Shown here: positions 21,727 through 34,485 of the stretch, one piece after another
Numbering within the stretch: position 1 is the first letter of the stretch
Layout: each line of letters begins with the position of its first letter
Assembly: GCA_037179335.1 (NCBI GenBank)
Contig: JAKZHN010000043.1
Coordinates: 124,001 to 188,000, forward strand
Length of the DNA: 64,000 nucleotides
Direction of reading: 5' to 3'
From: Cyclaneusma minus
Taxonomy: Eukaryota > Ascomycota > Leotiomycetes > Marthamycetales > Marthamycetaceae
Made by a program: the position numbers and the translations under genes
The notes under the pieces: generated by a model
Told to the model about the DNA's origin: nothing
Databases searched by the model: none
What the model saw: only the letters and a program-made list of their open reading frames with translations

Positions 21727-24700
21727 ATGGACGCTCGCCGCCGCCGCTCATCGACAGTATCGGTTGCTAGTCGGTCTGAGGACGAGCAATACGGTACAGC
21801 TATTTGCCATACTCCTCCGGGCAAGACTATTCCAGGCCTTTCCTCCTCCCCTCCCGAATTTCACACTGCTATCCAGGGTGCAACACCCAAGCCAGCAGTA
21901 GCTGCAGTTCAAACCCCACCCCCAGCCATGCCAGTCACGCCGGCACCCCGTCCGAGCGAGCAGGCCCCACCCATCCCGCAGGCAGTCTGGCCTGGTAAGG
22001 GCAAGAAGACTCCTGGCGAGGAGCCAGAGCCTCTGGACGGCTTTGTTAGTACTACCCTCCCCCATTCATCGTCACGTGCTTTTTTGCTCACTAGGCTTAC
22101 ACTCGACAACAGAAATTTTCGGAAAAGCTAGGTTCTGGTAGTTATGGCACAGTCTGGAAAGCCTTGCGATGGAGTGACGGAAAGACTGTGGCTATCAAGC
22201 TGTTCACTCCACCTCGAGGAGTACGGAATACTAAGAAGGAGTTCGGTGACATCGAAGTACGTAGCAGCTACGCTGTATCCTTGAGGAGAGGCTAACATCT
22301 GCTTGCAGCGCGAGGTGGGACTGCTGAAGAGTTTACGGGTATGTCAGCCCTTCTCTGTAAAGAGTACCCAGAACTAACCTGTGCAGCATGAGAACATTGT
22401 CCAGTATTTTGGTGTTGTCAGGACTGAACAGTCTCTGAATATCATCCTCGAGTAAGCTCCTGTTCTGGTCAAGTCTTCGTGCTTTTCATGCAGAAACTAA
22501 TTGCTCCTAGGTATCTGGAAAATGGATCCCTTTCCAGCATGCTCAAGAAATATGGCAAATTCCCGGAGGAGACAGTTTCCCTGTACATGGGACAGGCCCT
22601 CAAGGGGCTCAGCTATCTTCACGAACAGGGAACGGTCCACCGCGACATCAAAGGGGCCAATATCCTGGCCAATAAAGATGGTGTGGCCAAGTTGGCTGAT
22701 TTCGGTGTGTCGGTGGACGTCGACGAGGAGGTGGAGGGCTCGGGCACAGCTCATTTTATGGCTCCAGAGATTATTGGAAATGCCGCCCCCGCCACCCCGG
22801 CTTCCGATATTTGGAGTGTTGGTGCAACGGTCATTGAGCTGCTCACAGGACGTCCACCCTTTGCCGACTGCAGTGCCCCTCAAGCTTTGTGGGCTATTGT
22901 GAACAAGGAACTTCCATTGCCACAAGGTGTTAGCCCAGTGAGTCAGCTGACATTCCAGTCCCCAACCAGTACGGTACTGATCAATTCCCTACAGGCATGT
23001 ACCGACTTTATGATGCAATGTTTCCAGAAGAACCCAGATTTGAGGATTTCGGCCAAGAAATTGCTTCAGCACCCGTTCATCGTCAAAAGGCTTTCGGAGA
23101 AACGAGATTTCCAAGAGACCGTCGGTGCTGTTCAACAATGGAACCAAGCTATTGGAGCTCCACCACCTCTGTCGGTCAACACCAATGTCAAACCTGACAT
23201 AAGGTCACCACAAGCAAAGGCCAGGTCGCAGATACGGGAACCACCGAGTAAGGATGTACACAGCGCTGCCCATCCCGATGTTGCTGTTCCCGCCAAGGGG
23301 CCCTTAGCACTGGCTCGGAATCGCAGAGCACCACAGGAGTTCTCCGAAAGCAGTACGTATAAGGTCTTGTGGTGGAACTCCAGCATGACGGTACAGGGGA
23401 CGCAAGTGTTGCGCTCTTCTGATCGGACATCTGGATGACCATCCACTCGGTGCCATTTATTCTCCCCTATCCCAACCCCCAATGTTTTCTCAACTTCGCT
23501 CTCCTTCTTTCTTCATGATTTCGCTGTTGTCCATACCCCTCATTCTTCACACAAATACCCAAGTCATACTATTCAGCCTTGTGTTTGCGAGCGTTTCTAA
23601 CGAAGACTTTCCACTGATTAAAGTAGCCGATGAAAACTGGGATGATGACTTCGTACACACCATCTCTCCTTCTGCGCTCCAACGCCCACAGCTGCAACTG
23701 CAGGATAATTTTGCAGGTCGTCTGTCTTCGGAGCGGCTGAAGGCTCTGGCTTCTTCCCCGTATCGTAATTTCGGTGACGAAAACAGCAGCGGGAGCTACC
23801 TGAGCCAGGATGATTTCTCTGAAAACAGCCGAGATGAACTCAAGACCGTTCGGCCTTCTCGATCACAGCCTTTGCCCGAGGCGAAGATCAGAGATTACAA
23901 GGCTGCCAGAACCCCACCCTCTGGGCCTCCAAGATTCCGCGACAGACAAAAGACTCTGACCCAGGACGACCCTCGAGGGATGAGAGTACTGAAGCAATCA
24001 CCCTTGAAGGCATCGCCCATGCCTGTGTCGCCTCCCAAAACACAGTTGGTTACGAGATTTGGGCTACCATCGCGCTCTGTGTCTCTGCATAAGGAAAAGT
24101 CCAATGATGATTTCTCAGGCCTGGACTTTGACGACGATGTTCCGCTCAATTTGAGGCCTGGCTTGGAGAGTGTATGTTATGTCTTATTCTCGTGATTTCC
24201 TTTGCTAACATTGAGTCCAGAAGGACGAGAGCAGGTCGCCGAAGCTGTTCCTACCATCGGACCTGACGAATACCCCACGCTCGCTCAATTCCCCTCTGCG
24301 GCGAACACCAGAGAGCCGAGGAAGAGCAGGATTTATGAATGTCCAATCAAATGAGTCGCCACGGAGGGTAAAATCCTCTATTGAGATACAGAGATTCGCG
24401 GAGACCGAGGACGATAATGACTTCTCGGATGTGGTCGTCCAGACTCCTGGATCCCCTGACAGCGACACTGGCGACGAGAGCGGCGCATTGATGTTTAACT
24501 CGAAAACATCGAATAGGTCATGGCTAGGCGACGAAGACGAGGAGGATGATCCCTTCAAGTCACTGGACAAGGACTTCAAATCGGGGGAAATGAACCTCGA
24601 GGAGAAAATAGCACGTGATAGTCATGCCCAGCTTTGTGCAACTGTCGACAAGCTTATTGGCTCACTGAAAGTCAGCGAACCTGAGGAGGAGTTATACGAT

Positions 24701-26678
24701 GCCTCGGAGAAACTTGTGGGTTGTTCAGGCACTTGGCTTGTGAAAGCTCTTACTGACACTTCTCAGGTTAATTCCATGTGGGAGAACAAAGCCACTGCCA
24801 AGGGTCTCATCATTGCTGCTCACGGTATGCTACCGATATTAGAGATACTCGAGCCATGCACTATCAAGAGCGATCAACACATGATCCTCAACTTCTTACA
24901 AATAATCAACTATGTAAGCTGGACGAATGTACCTCCTGGTCCGATGGCTTCATTTGCTGATTGTACAGATCATCGACGATGACGTTGAAATTCAAGAGAA
25001 CCTGTGTTTCGTTGGTGGCATCCCAGCCATCACTAAATTCACGGCCCGACAGTACTCATATGAGATTCGCAGAGAGGCGGCAGCCTTTGTTCGACAGATG
25101 TACCAGACCTCAACTCTCACGTTGCAGATGTTTGTCAGCGCCGGTGGCCTGCATATTCTGGTGGAGTTCCTGGACGAGGATTTTGATGAAGCACGCGAGT
25201 TTGTTCTGATTGGTGTCAACGGTATCTGGAATGTCTTTGATCTTCAGGCAAGTTTTGTGCTCATCCGCAGATACTAACAACATGCTGACTGATTGCACAG
25301 GGTCCGACACCAAAGAACGACTTTTGTCGTATCCTTGCGAGAAGCAATATCCTCTATCCTCTGTCAATGATCCTGACTCGTGTTTTGAACGAGGACGATG
25401 AAACTGCTGAACTAATTGAAGGTCGCATTGTCAACATATTCTATCTCTTCTCAAAGGCCGAGAACTATGTTATGGAGGTTGTCTCAGATCGAGTAGTGCT
25501 GAAGAGTAAGTACTTGATGTATAACCCAACTCAAGCCTCACACTGACCGGCATACAGGTGTCTTCAGAGATCTCAATCGCATGTCGCCTGATCACCAAAT
25601 TACCATGCTGAGGTTCATCAAGAACTTGTCCATGCTCTCTACTACACTGGACTCGCTTCACTCGGCAAATGCCATCGAAACGCTTGTCGAATTGCTTAGC
25701 ACTGCTTTGAGGCGGAAATACCCACATGTCAGAGATGTTGCAACTCAAACCCTGCCGACCCTCTTCAACCTATGTCGTGTCAGTAAGGTCCGGCAGGAAG
25801 ATGCTGCCGTGAACGGTATCATACCCTTACTTCAGAACATCCTGGCCATTGAGAAGAAGCCTGAACGCGAACGGCTTCTTCCTCGGGTTCCCAAGGAATT
25901 CGTTCTACCTATTCTTTTCGACATGGCCCATTCCGGAAAGATTGGTCGAAAGTTCCTATGGCAGAATAGCGGACTGAAGCTGTATCTCTCCCTGCTGACG
26001 GACCAGTATTGGCAGGTGCAGGCCCTGGATTCCATTGAAGTCTGGCTTACAGCAGAGACTGCAAAGGTGGAGGAGTCTCTTATCAAAGGAAACTTCGTCA
26101 GCGCCATCAACCACTATTTCCAAAGCAATGAATTTGACTGGAACATGTTGCCATCGCTGGAATCGGTGCTGCGCCTGAGCCCGGCACTCGCGAAGATGCT
26201 CGCAAACCCATATGTCTTCGAAGGTGTCAAACTGCGCCTCAGACACAAGAAACCTGTTATCCGACTTAATCTACTGAAAGTTGTACGCAGCATTTGCGAC
26301 GCAGCAGACAGTGCTACTCAGGCTATCAAGAGGAGCAAGCTGTTCCATCAGATTCAGGAGCTGGCGGTGACGGACCCTGCCATCTTGGTCAGGAACATGG
26401 CCGGAGATCTAGTGGCAAGCATTACGTCGGCCATGGCGGTGACACCCAGACGACAAGCCACAGGGTCTGGATCAAGGAGGGAGAGGGAGGAGAGCAGCAG
26501 AAGGGGGGAGAGCAGCATGGCAAGGGGGGAGCGCAGCATCGCAAGGGAAGAGCACGGCATTAGTACGCCGAAGGTTACAAGACTGAGGAAGAAACAGACT
26601 GGGCTTGGGGGTGCCAGAGATATGAGTGACCAGGGAGGAGAACCTTTCGGCAAATTTCCAGACTACGGACAAAGATGA
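21727..26678 (+). CDS. sepH: Septation-initiation protein kinase SepH/Cdc7 (STE11/Cdc15-type)
   Basis: Eleven exons fit: 21727-22044, 22113-22256, 22309-22338, 22387-22451, 22511-22937, 22995-23352, 23624-24171, 24221-24913, 24969-25247, 25301-25505 and 25558-26678 (1,395 aa). The kinase domain starts near residue 107: Gly loop KLGSGSYGTVWKA, VAIKLF, catalytic VHRDIKGANIL, LADFGVSVD, HFMAPEII and SDIWSVGATVIELLTG. After an acidic, Ser-rich linker, the C-terminal half is helical and armadillo-like, as in Aspergillus nidulans SepH. In known fungi this kinase acts downstream of the Spg1 GTPase in the septation initiation network, at spindle poles, to trigger cytokinesis. Exon 3 is only 30 bases. 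The intron after exon 9 (25248-25300) begins GCAAGT, a GC-AG intron required to keep the frame. The 271-base intron 23353-23623 is the longest. Confidence 0.93.
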
Positions 26679-27461
26679 GATTCATGAGGGATATGCTGGA
26701 TGCTGGGAGAGGCATCAGCGAACTGACGACAGTACTTTGTGGATACAGTCCGCGGTGGTGCATTGATATGGGGTAGCATGGCGTTCGTGTTTGGACAAGT
26801 TGAGACAAATACCCTGCATTGATGGATTCAGCAAAAGGGGGTTCTGATTTTCTGACTTGGCGAGAGCTGTACTGTAGATTAGGTTTGAAATGGATACTGT
26901 AAGCAGACGCTGGCGGTTTATCTGCCACGACATTTTCTGCCTTGTGATTGTCCGTCTGTGGTTTCGAGTATCTCCATTTCACTGCGTGCTTAAAGTCGAT
27001 GAAGTGATCTTTTCCTGCCCAGAAGACTCGGAGTCTTTTCTTTTTGCTGGCACTGGAACTTCATTAAGAGAATCGCTAAATCGCATCTGGAGTTTCGAAA
27101 CCGCATATAGACTAAGCCTGTTTATCCTAAGTCCCTTTAACCTTTAACTGGTAATAGTATTTCAGATTTCTAATTATTTGGAGTATATCCATTCTCCAAT
27201 TATTAACAGATGTTCTATAAATACTTAACGAATACTTAACGAATTTTTGACGGATTTTTAACGGATTTTTAACGGATATTTGATAAATGAAAACTAAAGC
27301 GGCAGCAGAAATATACGTAGTAGATATGCATAATTTGTATGCGATTCTAAAACCCCACATGCGATTTAGCGATTCCCTTCAGTAAACAGGAGTATTCTCA
27401 TATTCCTTGTTCTATTTACATCCACTAACTATTTACAGCAGGCTTCAGAGATAATTTATCT
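26679..27461. other. Convergent intergenic region with AT-rich tandem motifs
   Basis: About 780 bases between the 3' ends of sepH and cia1. The part from 27150 to 27360 is AT-rich and holds the short repeats listed separately. No coding frame is convincing. Confidence 0.5.
27217..27283. repeat. AT-rich short tandem repeat (ATACTTAACGA / ATTTTTAACGG units)
   Basis: Two copies of ATACTTAACGA are followed by three related units of the form ATTTTT(A/G)ACGG and a last ATATTT. The 18-base core AATACTTAACGAATACTT occurs in reverse complement near 11087-11104. The array could be the relic of a dispersed element or simple slippage. Confidence 0.65.
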
Positions 27462-29024
27462 CTAGGGAGCAGCCACAACGGCAGAATCTCCACCCAGCAC
27501 CTCATCAATGCACCATACCCTCACCTCCCCATCATCACCCGTAGTAATGATCATCTCCTCCTCTTCATTCCTCTTCCCTCGATCAAACCGTTTACTCCAC
27601 GTCACATGATTAACCTCATAAGGTCCGTGAGCATTGCTCAACGCAGCAACAATATGCCACTCCGTCTTCGGCTTCTTCTCCTCTCCCTTCTCAGCTTCCG
27701 TAGCCTCTGCATTCTGGATTGCAGGCGTAATACTTGGATTCACGCCCGGCTCATCCTGCATCGTAATCTCCTGACTAACCTCTTCCTGCTTTTCGCTAGA
27801 ATCGCTGGACTCGTGTACGCCGTTGGTGGCAGCATGGGCGTCAGGGACGGTGGCGGGGCGCTCCTCGTAAACGACGATCATGCCGTCGCTGCCAGCGCTC
27901 ACGATCCGGCAGGTTCGTGGACTCCAGGAACAGGAGTAGACAGGTCTCGTGTGGATTTGTGGCAGTGTGGTCGTGCAGGCCCAGTGTTCTGCACTTGAAG
28001 GCAAAGAGCGCATGGTTGAGGGTATGCTGTTGTGGTCGAACACGGAACGCGAACGACGGGGTGGTATGGTCCGTTCCCAAATGCGTAGAGTGGTGTCGTG
28101 GGAAGATGTTAGCAGTCTCGGGCTCTTATTGTCCTCGCCAGTATTGCCTTCCACCTCAGCTTCCTCCGTACCCGCTGCCTCCAAAAGTAGCTCCGACCGC
28201 TTTGGGTTCTGTGGCGGTTCCCATTCGCAAGACCACACGGTGCCGTCGTGTCCCTTCAAGATAGCCACACACACCCATTCCCGATCCTCATCTTCCCGCC
28301 ATAGCCTAATGGTATCATCATAAGAAGCACTCGCCAGCAGCTCTCCCCCACCTTCGCCAAAACTACCAGCTTCATCGCGACACCACGACACATATTTCAC
28401 ATCGCCTTCGTGCTCTTGCAGCACCGCAACAGTCTCCCACTCGTCTTCGCCCTCCGCCCCTATCTCCTCCCATATCCACACGCTCTTGTCGCGCGAACAA
28501 GTCGCCAAATACTGTCCACTTGGCGAGAAAGCCAGACTTTTGATTTCCGAATCATGGCCTTCTAACACAAGCGTAAAATCCCACTCTGCCTCGGCCTCGC
28601 TATTTCCATCATCATCCTCTGCCTCTCGGTCTCTCCGCGCACTGTTCCCAGAAACATCCAATTCAGATTCCACATCAGCGCCCAAGGAGTGTTCTTCGCG
28701 TCGCCATATGCCAGCTGTGGCATCAAAGCTGCCGGTTACAAGACTCAGCAGATTGCGGCCCAAGTTGGGCTTCCAGGCGATGGAGCGGACGGAGCGTTTG
28801 TGGCCGCCTTCGAGGACGGAGTGGAGGCGGAAGTTGGAGAGGGAGTAGATGCGTGCGGATTTGTTGGAGGAGGCGGTTGCTAGGAGGGGGAGCGCGGGGT
28901 GTGGGAGGGAGAGCCACATGCGGACGGGGAGGCTGGGTTGGAGGGTTGCGAGCGGGGAGAGGGTGAGGGGGAGGGAGGAGGGTGGGGTGGGGTTTGGGTC
29001 GTGGTTTGTGGCTTGGGCGCACAT
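27462..29024 (-). CDS. cia1: Cytosolic iron-sulphur assembly WD40 protein Cia1 (CIAO1)
   Basis: A single-exon frame of 520 aa. Cia1 is the WD40 scaffold of the CIA targeting complex, which delivers Fe-S clusters to cytosolic and nuclear apoproteins. Seven beta-propeller repeats can be followed: TASSNKSARIYSL, RSIAWKPN...TGSFDATAGIW, EGHDSEIKSLAFSPSGQYLA then TCSRDKSVWIW, VKYVSWCRDE...ASASYDDTIRLW, LKGHDGTVWSCEWEPP...SSHDTTLRIW, YSCSWSPRTCRIVSAGSDG, and a last VNHVTWSK...TTGDDGEVRVW. Fungal insertions rich in acidic residues lengthen two loops, and the protein is longer than the yeast or human forms (330-340 residues). ATG 29024 is the first of the frame, and residues just after it are Pro/Leu-rich before the first blade. 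Confidence 0.92.
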   Translation of the reverse strand: MCAQATNHDPNPTPPSSLPLTLSPLATLQPSLPVRMWLSLPHPALPLLATASSNKSARIYSLSNFRLHSVLEGGHKRSVRSIAWKPNLGRNLLSLVTGSFDATAGIWRREEHSLGADVESELDVSGNSARRDREAEDDDGNSEAEAEWDFTLVLEGHDSEIKSLAFSPSGQYLATCSRDKSVWIWEEIGAEGEDEWETVAVLQEHEGDVKYVSWCRDEAGSFGEGGGELLASASYDDTIRLWREDEDREWVCVAILKGHDGTVWSCEWEPPQNPKRSELLLEAAGTEEAEVEGNTGEDNKSPRLLTSSHDTTLRIWERTIPPRRSRSVFDHNSIPSTMRSLPSSAEHWACTTTLPQIHTRPVYSCSWSPRTCRIVSAGSDGMIVVYEERPATVPDAHAATNGVHESSDSSEKQEEVSQEITMQDEPGVNPSITPAIQNAEATEAEKGEEKKPKTEWHIVAALSNAHGPYEVNHVTWSKRFDRGKRNEEEEMIITTGDDGEVRVWCIDEVLGGDSAVVAAP

Positions 29025-30724
29025 TGTCGGAGGAGATGTGCGGGCCGGGTTGAGAGTCTGGTGGTGAGGAGATGGATAGGGTTTGAGTAGATTGTGCGGA
29101 GCTGGTGGATCGGACGGCTATGCGCTGAGTCGAGGGAAATTTGGGAGAGCGTAGAACGACGTGAGGCAGCTTTTGGAGACGTCTGCGTCGCTACGAAAAA
29201 TGGCCGGAGACGGCGAGTCGAAGAAAGTCCTGCTGCAGTAGCCTCTCACTGCCAACAATCGGCGGACACTGCTCACTTAGAGGCAGAAGTCGAGCTTGTA
29301 GATGGCTCCGAGAGCGGGATGGTGGGGTAGTTTGTCTTCCCAAGATAGGTTTCTCTTGTAATTTCTGAGATGGCCCGGTTGCTATCCAAGGCCGGTGTAT
29401 GGTTTGCGAACACCGAAGAATCTGTCTTAGATGTGTGGAGTTGGTGTCGGCGGACATGTATGAGGTGGCTATGATGGAATATTTTCTGGTCTTATCGCGA
29501 ATATCGGGGCGGCAGTCACTGCACACCACCAAAGTGCCTATATAGACACCACCCAGAATGTTCCTGATCCCTTGAACTATGCCTACCTATTGAAGACATT
29601 TTGCAATTGGTCACATTATCCCTAATCATTTAAACGGTTTCTAATCTTTCAGGTTGTCCCCAATTGCTTGGTTTTTCTTCTGTGATCATTTGCAATCACA
29701 CAGGAAATATCAGACTCTGGATCATTAGCAGCAAACTTACTTCTGTTCAATAGTAGAGTAGTTTGGATGCTTTCTCATTAATAATATCGCCAATCACAGA
29801 ATAGGGGCGTCTGTGGAGGTACCTGGGGGTGTTGAGAAATCGACATCCCTGCTTATCGGCAAGTCAACCAGCGTGTCTGTACCATTGGTTAAGGCGTTGG
29901 CCAGGATAAATAGTGCTTCCGGATCGACTTCACTTCAGCCTCTTTCCTTCTTCTGAACTCAACGTCTTGTCACATTGACTACGCCCCTATACCTGTATTC
30001 CAGCCATTGTGAAAAGGGAGACCTGAAAAACCGCAGGATGTCATGCAAACAACTGGAAATGAACCAACATATCGGTTTGGTGTCCATGTGACAGGAGCCC
30101 CCCTTCTGGGCTCCTGCCCCATTCACAGCAGATACTTACTCACACGTGACGAAGCCTCTCTTTTAAACTCTCGCCTTGTCCCGCCTCAGCCGCATCTCCA
30201 CTTCGGTGTCGTCCTCCCATGTGTCGTATATGTGTCTTCGTCCGACCTCCTGGCCGGCATCACCTGTGCTAGGCGTCTCAATCTCCTCCATAGGTCCCTC
30301 CTCCATCTTTCCACCTGCACCACCAGCAACTTCACAACAACCCCCATCGGCAACCACCAGGTATGAGCACCCTTCTTTGCCATTCTCACCCCCATAGTCA
30401 CGTGATGATCCACTGGTAAAAGGGCTTAACTGCTCCTCGACTGCTTCTGTTGTTGCTCCCAGCTGGATGCCCGACATCCATCACCGCCGCTTCAGGAGCT
30501 TCTGCTCACCTGCTCCACAGCAGAAGCACAAAGGCAGCAGCGCAGAGTTGGGCATCCTAGCCGTGGAGCAACCGCTGCAGTTTGCAGTAATGAAGACTCG
30601 AAAACAAACTGAAAAGACCTGATGTTGACGCCAATTCCCCGTGGTTCTTGCTTTCTTGTATCGATCCCAAGCTGACATGCATTGAGGTACTCGCAAATCG
30701 AATCACTACCATCCGGCCTGCACA
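29025..30724. other. Divergent intergenic region, no gene seen
   Basis: About 1.7 kb between the start of cia1 and the start of the next plus-strand gene. Short open frames near 30043-30477 overlap each other on both strands and carry no motif. I find no RNA gene or repeat. It presumably holds two promoters. Confidence 0.5.
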
Positions 30725-33700
30725 ATGCCTTGGGATCCGGGTCGGGACGGCCGTCACTGGCGTATCGAACAAGCCTGGCTGAATCAAAACGGACTGCCGT
30801 CGCAGCAAATGCAATTTGACTACGTCGGAGAGAAATCGCCACTGCGATGGGTCCAAGGAAGAGACAAGGTACGTACATCAATGCGTTGTGCCCATTCGTC
30901 TGGGTGGTGCATAGGAATTGGCCGCTCTCGAAGTGATTTGAGATCGTCTCGAATCCTTGATGCCCTCGGCCTCAATCTTTCGAGGCGGTCTCTGCATTGG
31001 CTTCGATCATCTGAAGAAATCAAAGTAATTGGAATGCGACTCAGTTACTTGGTGAAAATCCGAGTGACTACAAGCTCATTGTTCCGGCTTCGACTGACTT
31101 GACCACCAGACACGCGCCCCTTCCAGGCAGACGCCTGCTCCCAGGTCTGATAAGGTCATTCGCGGCAGTGGTGGATCATGGAGACTGGAAACGTCCAATG
31201 GCCAATCAAGGAGGATCGTCTGTGTTGACACCTGGCTTGAGGAGATGTGGAATTTGGTAGAGGATGCCGTCGGCCAAGGCCAAGACGTGGTCGAATTGTT
31301 GCGCTCCGCACAGACTGTGTTCGAAGGGGTACGACCTCAAGATATCGACTTCCTACTCGGCCAGGTCAGACGTTATTTTCCTGAGATGAGACTCGAGGCG
31401 CCGCCCAACCCCGCAGCCGCATGGGTTCAGGAACAACATCCGCCTCCAGGTCCACAATCGAATGCCCCGCGACGCCCTGTCTACGAAAGGCCCGATACGC
31501 CCGGAGACGACCCCACCACACCCGTAGACGATCATGACCGCGACCCGATTTTCGTAACTCCAGGTCCCAGTCCCCCTCGGCAGCAACGTGCTTCATATCC
31601 AGTCGAGCCTCTTTCGCCCCGACCTGCTCGGAGTGGCCTGCTCATGGTCAATTGCTCTCAGGTTGGATGTTCCGAACGGTTTTTGACCAACTCCAATTCT
31701 GGCTCTCGGTTGTGTGAAAAGTGTAAGATGACGGAGAAACACACGGCGGCGAAGGCGAAAGCGTCGACTGGTGTGAAGCTCGGCAGAGTCATGCCGTTAA
31801 GGAGAGCGGACTCAGACTCGGAAGAAGAAGCTAGGAAAGAGGATAGACGTGCGAGACAGAGTGAAAAGTGTGCTGAGAAAGCCCGAGAGAAGTTTGACAA
31901 AGAAGCTCGTGCCAAGCTTGCTCGAGCGGGAACCTTCACAGAAGCTCAGGTTCAGGCTTTGGTTGAAACCGAGATGGAGAAGAGAGAGGTCAGTACATAC
32001 ACGATGAATGATCTTGATTACTGCTCGCTCGACATCGAATTCTGACTGACAGTGGCGCAGGAGACATTGCGCAAGGCTCGGGAAAGAAAAGAGAAAAGTG
32101 GTCGCAACGACGACTCGGCCGAGTCCGATCTCGAAAGCGTTACAGCTGTACCTGCAAAGCCGTCGAACGTTTTCCAGAAAATGCCGGGTCGCAAGAAGCT
32201 GGCTCGCCTTGAGGTGTCTGATGACCAACCATCTCGAGCACCTACTCCTGTAACTCAGAATCCCGAAGACGTCGAAGTGTGCTTCGGCCGAGTTCCAGCA
32301 CACATCAACACCTTCAGGGTCCCGAGCGCCGAGTCTGGTGTGGAGGGTGTCAGGCGCGGCTTCTGGCCTCAGGTCAAGATCTCCTTGACGGTGGGAAACA
32401 GCCAACGACAATCGTCGGGAACCAGAGAGCTGCCAGTAGCAGACTGTACTGGAAACATCGGCTGGCTGGATCCTGTTGCTTCTGAGGCTCTGCTGTCTCT
32501 TCGTGCATTACCATCAGTTGAGTTCAGAACATCAGCAGTAATTAGGGGTCGAGAGAAGCGTTTGAACGACCCAGAGCCTGGCGATGACGCGGAGGAAGAG
32601 CACGATCTGCACCTCACTCTTTACGGCCGTAAGAAACACGCAAAGCGAGTCGGTGATGTTTTGTCTCAGAATCAGATTGGTTTGTGGAGCCCGACTTTCA
32701 TCGAAGACGGGATCAAATTGTACAATCCGCATGTATTGGACGATCGGAACGCGTTGAAGAAGATCAACAACGAGTTTCCCGTTAGCCTTGCTGAGCAGGA
32801 AGCCTTGAAAGCCAAGTCTTCGAATCCACTTTCCAGCTCTCTTGCGCGGCAGTCAGCAAGGCAGTATTCGCAGTCTGCTACAAGGCAAGCTCCTCGCGCC
32901 AGGTCGTCAGGTATTCAGCCCGATGACAGCGATGATAGCGACGAGCTCCCTGATGTGAGACAGCTCGCAAAGCAGTATTCCGAGCCTGCTAAAAGGCAAA
33001 CTCCTCGCTTCAATATGTCAGCTTCTGTTCCCGATGACCGCGATGATAGCGACGAAGACATGGGACTCGGCGCTGAGACTCCCACGAAGCAAGCACTCGC
33101 TCTTAGCGCTTCCAGAGCCGGCAATACGGAGACCGAAGCCAACCTGGATTTTGCGAATGTGATGTCTGATGGCATTGACCATCTCCAGCTCGACAACAAC
33201 CCAGTGCACGCTAGGTCTACAACCAGCCCCGGTCCGTCAAGCGTTGCGAGTGAGTCACCGATGATTTCTCCGAAAGAGCCCCGAAGGAGAAGCAAGAGAC
33301 CGGGTGGAGCTGCGCAGAGTGAGTTCTTGTCTTTTGGTCACCTGTTTATCTACAATGATTTCGCTGCGCGAACCTTGAATCTGCCAGCAAATACCTTCAG
33401 CGCAGCTACTAACCATGTGCCTAATCCTAGATCGATCGCCTCCTGGACAAAGGCGAGCTTCATTCGGCAGGGCGAAGGCTGCGACTGGCTCTCAAAGCGA
33501 GCAGATTCAAGCTCCTAGCGAACCGGCTCGTTCCAGTGTTCCTCCTCCACCTCTCGATGCTCCTTTCGGCCCTGCTGCTTCATCCAGCGACGCTGTGAAA
33601 AGTTACATTTCCGGAGCTGTTATCCAGGAACGCAAGGAAGAACAGCCGAAGATTCAGCAGCGAGACCCAATGGATACCGCGCCCAGAACTGCTTTGCCGA

Positions 33701-34485
33701 GCCGCAATACTCGCCAGAAGACGCAGCCCACTGCTCGAAAGACAACTGGCTCTCAAAGGGAGCAGTTTGACGTTTCTCGCGAATCGGATACTGATTTTCC
33801 GAGTCGCAATACTCGCCAGAAGACAAAACCCAGGCTTGCTCGAAAGTCTGTGTCTTCAGTGCCAAAGCGAACAATGCACGAAGATTCTGATGAGTCGAGT
33901 ACCACTCTACCGAGTCTCGGTTCTCTGGAAAACAGACGACGCAAGCGAGCTCGAAATTCTACGAGTTCGGAGCAAATGCCAGCAAGACTCGAAGATCCTA
34001 GCGAGTCAGTTACCACCTTGCCGGCTCCAAAACCTAAGCAGAAGTCGATACCCAAGACTGCTCGAAAGGCTGTATTGAACTTCCCTCAAAAGTTTCTTCA
34101 ACCTCCACCTCGTAAGGAGGTATCGGAGGATGATGAGGATTACGAACTTGAGACTCCGACTGTTTTCTTTCCGATTCAAGAACCCGACTTCGAAGGAGAA
34201 GACGGTCCAACTGCTGATTCTGCTGCTGCGCCAATGTCCGGTCTCCAAAAGATCGAGGCAGAACCGACCGACGATTCTGCCTTTAGCAGGAGCGCACTGG
34301 AAGCTCACCAAGCGCCCGGAGAGAGTAGCTGGGAGGACCAGCGAGCAAGGGTGTTGAGAGAGCGTTATGGCCTTGGTCAAACGCGTTTCCACGTGACTGA
34401 CGAGGGAATCGTGGGCATCACTGAGTTTGTTGACAAAGAGGGCAATGCCGTGGAGCTGAAGAATAGGCAATGGTTCCGTCTCTAG
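30725..34485 (+). CDS. Large low-complexity protein with internal duplications; centre resembles the pre-helicase region of fungal SNF2 proteins
   Basis: Four exons (30725-30868, 31110-31988, 32061-33318, 33431-34485) give 1,111 aa with frame kept at every joint. The N-terminus is hydrophilic. Near residue 195 a pair of Cys-x-x-Cys-like motifs (NCSQVGCSERF...LCEKCKMTEKH) could bind zinc. A charged coiled-coil stretch rich in Lys/Glu/Arg follows, about 260-360. The middle has DLHLTLYGRKKHAKRVGDVL then LSQNQIGLWSPTF and IKLYNPHVL. This resembles, from memory, the block found just before the helicase in fungal SNF2-family proteins. No helicase motifs (for example DEAH, GxGKT) follow. The C-terminal half contains two sets of degenerate internal repeats and many SR/DD patches, probably disordered and nuclear. 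Function unknown; a chromatin role is only an inference. Confidence 0.75.
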
